A DNA stretch of 64,000 bases from Falsiroseomonas algicola (lineage in GTDB: Bacteria; Pseudomonadota; Alphaproteobacteria; Acetobacterales; Acetobacteraceae), in NCBI RefSeq assembly GCF_011040385.1, contig NZ_JAAIKB010000005.1, positions 1-64,000 on the forward strand, read 5' to 3'. The translations under genes and the position numbers were made by a program. The notes under the pieces are model-generated. The model worked only from the letters and a program-made list of their open reading frames with translations. It did no database searches and was not told the DNA's origin. The first letter of the stretch is position 1. Every line of letters starts with the position of its first letter. Shown in pieces: positions 60,632-64,000 of the stretch.

Positions 60632-61276
60632 TCAGCCTCCCTCGCGGGAGGCCAGCTGCTGGATCTGCTGGCGCATCGCCGTCAGCAGGCTGGCGACGTT
60701 GCCGCCGTTGCGGCTGATGACGCTGCTGTATTCGCTTCGCGTTGTCAGGCGCAGGCTGGTGCCCTCCGCGATCACGTCCACCACCCGAGGCGCGCCGCCC
60801 ACTTCCGCCACGCGCCAGTCGAGCCCGAAGGCCGGGCTGCCAGGGCGTTCCACGACGGTGTTGACCAGCACGTCCTCCTCCGTCCGCGCCTGGCTGCGGC
60901 CGAGCGAGAAGCGCACGCCCTGGTATTCGCCGAAGCGGGCGGAGAGGTTGCGGATCAGGATCTCCTCGAACAGCCGGAGATATTCGGCCTGCTGATCGGG
61001 GGAGGCAGTCCGCCAGAAGCGGCCGAGGATGAAGCGGCCCACGCCCTCCACGTCGACGGCGCGGCGCAGCACCGCGGCCACCCGTTCGCGCCGCTGCGCG
61101 ACGGGCGAACCCACGGCGTTCATCGCCTGCACCAGCTCCTCCCCGGTCTGCTGGATGAAGGAGGTGGCGCGGGCGGGGTCGATCTGCTGGGCCTGCGCGG
61201 CCCGGCCCATCAGGGCCATGCCGGCGGCGGCGATCAGCAGGCTGCGGCGGTCAAGGGAATGCATCATCCGGTCCAT
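60632..61276 (-). CDS. mlaC: MlaC-like periplasmic phospholipid-binding protein
   Basis: A 214-residue MlaC/Ttg2D-family protein with a signal peptide (RRSLLIAAAGMALMGRAAQAQ). It carries phospholipids between MlaA at the outer membrane and the MlaFEDB complex at the inner membrane. Conserved parts are VDVEGVGRFILGRFWRTASPDQQAEYLRLFEE and VDVIAEGTSLRLTTRSEYSSVI. The gene follows mlaA on the minus strand by 23 bases. The mlaFED genes are not in the window. Confidence 0.88.
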   Translation of the reverse strand: MDRMMHSLDRRSLLIAAAGMALMGRAAQAQQIDPARATSFIQQTGEELVQAMNAVGSPVAQRRERVAAVLRRAVDVEGVGRFILGRFWRTASPDQQAEYLRLFEEILIRNLSARFGEYQGVRFSLGRSQARTEEDVLVNTVVERPGSPAFGLDWRVAEVGGAPRVVDVIAEGTSLRLTTRSEYSSVISRNGGNVASLLTAMRQQIQQLASREGG

Positions 61277-61299
61277 CTGTTCGGGCGTGCAGGGGACGC

Positions 61300-62103
61300 T
61301 CAGCGCTGCTGTTGCTGCGGCACGCCGGTCCCGACTCCAAAGCCGGTCCCGCGCGCCGCGGCAGGGGCGCCACCCTGGTTGCGGATCTCCACAACGCGCC
61401 GCTGGCGATAAGCGCTGCGGATCGTCGCATAAGGATCGAGTGAACTGGCCTTCACCTGGTCCACCGTCTCGATCAGGCTTTCGCGGGTATCGAGGGCGGT
61501 CAGCGCGGTGCGGGTGATGGTGATGGCTTCCAGCGTCTCCCCGCTATTGCCGGTCCAGGTCAGTGGATGGAGGGCGGTATCGACGCCGGTGCCCACCAGG
61601 TCCCGCGGGTTGGAGGGGCCGAGCACGGGCACGAAGAGGTAGGGCCCTTCCGGCGCGCCCCATACGGCCAGGGTCTGGCCGAAATCCTCGGTATGGCCGA
61701 GCAGGCCGAAATCGGTCGCGCGGTCGAAGATGCCGCCGATGCCGACCGTGGTGTTGACCAGGAAGCGCCCCATGGTGGTGGCGGCGCGCTGCGTGTCGCC
61801 CTGCAGCAGGTCGTTCACCAGGATGACGGGGGTGCGGAGATTGGCCAGCACGTTGCGGATGGCGGTGCGCAGCTCCGGCGGCAGGAAGATCCGGTAGGCC
61901 TCCGCCGCCGGGCGCAGCACCAGGGTGTCGATGCCGTCATGCACGAAGTAGGAAGCGCGGTTCAGCGGCTCCAGCGGGTCGTTGGTGGCGTTGAATTCCG
62001 CGACGGCCTCCGCATCCGCAGGATCGGGGCGGGTGGCGCAGGCGGAGAGGCCAAGCGCCAGTCCGAGGGCGAGCACGGGCGCGCCTAGGCGCTTCGCCAT
62101 CAT
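61300..62103 (-). CDS. mlaA: MlaA (VacJ) outer-membrane lipoprotein
   Basis: A 267-residue lipoprotein with lipobox LSAC near residue 24. MlaA sits in the outer membrane and removes phospholipids from its outer leaflet. Marks are FNATNDPLEPLNRASYFVHDGIDTLVLRP, VNDLLQGDTQRAATTMGRFLVNTTVGIGGIFDRATDFGL and GPYLFVPVLGPSNPRDLVGTGVD. The C-terminus has an added proline-, Gln- and Gly-rich tail. ATG 62103 has a short AAGG site; ATG 62124 is an alternative. First of the mlaA-mlaC pair. Confidence 0.9.
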   Translation of the reverse strand: MMAKRLGAPVLALGLALGLSACATRPDPADAEAVAEFNATNDPLEPLNRASYFVHDGIDTLVLRPAAEAYRIFLPPELRTAIRNVLANLRTPVILVNDLLQGDTQRAATTMGRFLVNTTVGIGGIFDRATDFGLLGHTEDFGQTLAVWGAPEGPYLFVPVLGPSNPRDLVGTGVDTALHPLTWTGNSGETLEAITITRTALTALDTRESLIETVDQVKASSLDPYATIRSAYRQRRVVEIRNQGGAPAAARGTGFGVGTGVPQQQQR

Positions 62104-62332
62104 GCCTTGGCGGTTCTGCGTCATGCGGCTCAAACCTGGACCTCCGAGGGCAATGGCGGGGCACAACCTCCCCGTGCGGCCCAGCCCTTCCTGGGACGCA
62201 GGGTTCCCCTTATATGCGGCGCGGGCGGGCAACGGAACAACGGTGCCGCCGAAGTTACGAACGGTCATATCAACCAGGGGTTTTCCGCGTGGCGGCGGGA
62301 CACTCCGCTGTGATGGATGCGAGAACGGACCG

Positions 62333-63265
62333 ATGGACCAGGCCTATCCCGGCACCCTGCAGCGCTGGCTGACAGGCCCCCGCGTCGCCGGTCTTCCGGT
62401 GCCGAGCGAGATGCCGCCACCGAAGCTGTCCTTCGAGTTCTTCCCACCCAAGAACGAGGCCCTCGAGCAGTCCCTCTGGGCCGCGATCCGGCGGCTGGAG
62501 CCGCTCGGCCCCCGCTTCGTCTCCGTCACCTATGGCGCGGGCGGCACCACCCGGACGCGCACGCATGACACGGTGGCCCGGCTCGCCAAGGAAACCAGCC
62601 TGACCCCCGCCGCCCACCTGACCTGCGTCGGCGCCACGACCGCTGAGGTGGATGAGGTCGCGCGCGCCTATCTGGAGGCCGGGGTCCGCCACATCGTCGC
62701 GCTGCGCGGCGATCCGCCCGCCGGCGCCAGCCAGTACACGCCGCATCCCGGCGGCTATGCGCAGGCCGAGGACCTGGTGCGGGGGCTTCGCCGCATCGGC
62801 GATTTCGACATCAGCGTCGGCGCCTATCCGGAAACTCATCCCGCCGCGGCCTCGGCCAGCGCGGACCTCGACTTCCTGAAGCGCAAGATCGACGCGGGCG
62901 CGACGCGCGCGATCACCCAGTACTTCTTCGACACGGACATCTACCTCCGCTTCATCGACCGGTGTGCGGCGGCGGGCATCACGGTGCCCATCGTCCCGGG
63001 CATCCTGCCCGTGTCGAATTTCTCCCAGGTGAAGAAATTCAGCGCGATGTGCGGCGCCTCCGTCCCCGCCTGGATGGGCAAGCTGTTCGAGGGGCTGGAC
63101 GAGGATGCGGAGACGCGGCGGATGGTCTCCGCCGCCATCGCCGCCGAACAGGTCCGGCTGCTGCAGGCCAACGGGGTGGACGAGTTCCATTTCTACACGC
63201 TGAACCGCGCCGACCTGACCTACGCCATCGCGCATCTGCTGGGGGCGCGCCCGAAGGCGGCCTAG
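62333..63265 (+). CDS. metF: Methylenetetrahydrofolate reductase
   Basis: A 310-residue FAD/NADH enzyme that reduces 5,10-methylene-THF to 5-methyl-THF for methionine synthesis. The TIM barrel opens with PKLSFEFFPPKNEALEQSLW (catalytic Glu), then FVSVTYGAGGTTRTRTHDT, HLTCVGATTAEVDEVA, IVALRGDPP, GAYPETHP and ITQYFFDTDIYLRFIDRC. Length is normal for the family. It stands alone between divergent mlaA and a Bug gene. I searched its leader by eye for a SAM riboswitch and found none. Confidence 0.95.
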   Translation: MDQAYPGTLQRWLTGPRVAGLPVPSEMPPPKLSFEFFPPKNEALEQSLWAAIRRLEPLGPRFVSVTYGAGGTTRTRTHDTVARLAKETSLTPAAHLTCVGATTAEVDEVARAYLEAGVRHIVALRGDPPAGASQYTPHPGGYAQAEDLVRGLRRIGDFDISVGAYPETHPAAASASADLDFLKRKIDAGATRAITQYFFDTDIYLRFIDRCAAAGITVPIVPGILPVSNFSQVKKFSAMCGASVPAWMGKLFEGLDEDAETRRMVSAAIAAEQVRLLQANGVDEFHFYTLNRADLTYAIAHLLGARPKAA

Positions 63266-63381
63266 GGCGCAAGCCCGAGGGGCATTCCAGGCTACCCCGC
63301 CGGGGCGGAACGACCTTCCCCTGCCGCCGCGCCGGGTCCAGCATCGCTGGGCCGGCGTGAGACCGGAGGAGGAAGCGCCCC

Positions 63382-64000
63382 ATGACCCTGATCACCCGCC
63401 GCGCGGCCCTGCTGGCCGCGCCGGCCCTGGCCCTTGGTGGCCGCCTGGCCCAGGCCCAGGCCTTTCCCGCCCGGCCCGTCCGCATCGTCGTGCCCTATAC
63501 GCCCGGCGGCGTGTCCGACATCACGGCCCGGCTGATCGCCGACCCCATGGCCACCGCCATGGGCGTGGCCGTGCCGGTGGAAAACCGCGCCGGCGCCGAT
63601 GGGGTGATCGGGACGGAGGCCGTGGCGCGATCCCCCGCCGATGGGCACACCCTGGCCCTGGTTTCCGTGGGCCATCCCGTGAATGCGGCCTTCTACCGGC
63701 TGCCCTATGACACGATGCGGGACTTCACCTTCATCACGCTGACGACGAAGACGCCGCTGGTGCTCTGCGCCGCGCGGAACTTCGCGGCCTCCACGCCCGC
63801 CGAGCTGGTGGCGCATGCGAAGCGCAACCCGGCGGGGCATGTGACCTTTGCCGGCACGGGCGGGGTGGTGCGCCTGGCCCCGGTGCTCTTCGCCCAGCGC
63901 ACCGGGATCGAGATGACCTATGTCCCCTATCGCGGATCGACCCAGGCGCATCCGGACCTGATTGCCGGGCGCGTCGACATCATGTTCGACACGGTGCCGG
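63382..64000 (+). CDS. Bug-family solute-binding protein, 5' part
   Basis: The first 206 codons of a gene cut by the window end. A twin-arginine-like signal (TRRAALLAAPALALGGRLAQAQ) leads to PVRIVVPYTPGGVSDITARLIA, the Bug mature start, then VENRAGADGVIG and VPYRGSTQAHPDLIAGRVDIMFD. It is the fourth Bug protein here. The ATG at 63382 has a strong GGAGGAGGAA site. No transporter partner is visible before the window end. Confidence 0.88.
   Translation, partial: MTLITRRAALLAAPALALGGRLAQAQAFPARPVRIVVPYTPGGVSDITARLIADPMATAMGVAVPVENRAGADGVIGTEAVARSPADGHTLALVSVGHPVNAAFYRLPYDTMRDFTFITLTTKTPLVLCAARNFAASTPAELVAHAKRNPAGHVTFAGTGGVVRLAPVLFAQRTGIEMTYVPYRGSTQAHPDLIAGRVDIMFDTVP

Noticed and set aside
62110-62332. 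A SAM-type riboswitch before metF
   Set aside because: I looked for SAM-I and SAM-II core patterns in the leader and saw none. The leader is mostly shared with the divergent mlaA start region.

Overview
The window is a 64 kb, very GC-rich, densely coded bacterial chromosome segment. The organism is most likely an alphaproteobacterium of the Acetobacteraceae, Roseomonas-like. This rests on gene content: a ChvI-type regulator close to pckA, four solute-binding proteins of the Bug/TctC family, TRAP and TTT carboxylate transporters, a squalene-based (C30) carotenoid cluster, Mla lipid-transport genes and an EcfG-type stress promoter. I see no prophage, insertion sequence, CRISPR array, rRNA or replication origin. 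One tRNA, tRNA-Leu(UAA), is present. No gap between genes exceeds 300 bases.

Layout. 0-11.5 kb is mostly housekeeping: chvI, a HugZ-like protein, pckA, a DUF2237 protein, an MpaB-type oxygenase, an MFS exporter, polA, a small zinc-finger gene, an ABC ATPase and a lipoprotein hydrolase. 11.5-23.2 kb is catabolic: a ParDE module, D-tartrate dehydratase, a crotonase and a Bug protein, an operon of ComD/ComE-like TPP subunits with a 2-hydroxyacid dehydrogenase and gamma-glutamyltransferase, eutBC, an amidase and a cupin. 23.3-29.0 kb is a tight operon that reads as uronic-acid use: TRAP uptake (DctPQM), lactonase, uronate dehydrogenase and mutarotase. 29.0-30.8 kb is a two-gene unit behind a perfect general-stress promoter. 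It encodes a DUF5872 protein and a DUF3140 protein with a long histone-H1-like tail.

30.9-33.7 kb holds an FAD oxidoreductase and an acyl-CoA dehydrogenase. 33.7-43.2 kb is the carotenoid cluster: two CrtN/CrtI-type flavoenzymes, an acyltransferase, a glycosyltransferase, a fused HpnC-HpnD squalene-forming enzyme, HpnE and an aldehyde dehydrogenase. Together they would make squalene, desaturate and oxidise it, and turn it into a glycosylated, acylated C30 carotenoid acid. 43.3-50.1 kb has a GNAT, tRNA-Leu, an rRNA-methylase-like protein, DUF423, endonuclease V, a fumarylacetoacetase-family protein, a Bug protein, two GST-like proteins and a phosphatase. 50.1-58.2 kb has an HWE histidine kinase, a GntR-tctCBA unit and a divergent CoA-transferase/crotonase pair. 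58.4-64 kb has EttA, a GNAT, MlaC, MlaA, MetF and a Bug gene cut by the window end.

The most unusual signals are the stress-controlled H1-like fusion with an embedded second start, the HpnC-HpnD fusion, a family of intergenic hairpin repeats whose stems co-vary, and a 12-bp hairpin that buries a ribosome-binding site. Gene starts and families were read from the sequence by eye; no database search was possible.
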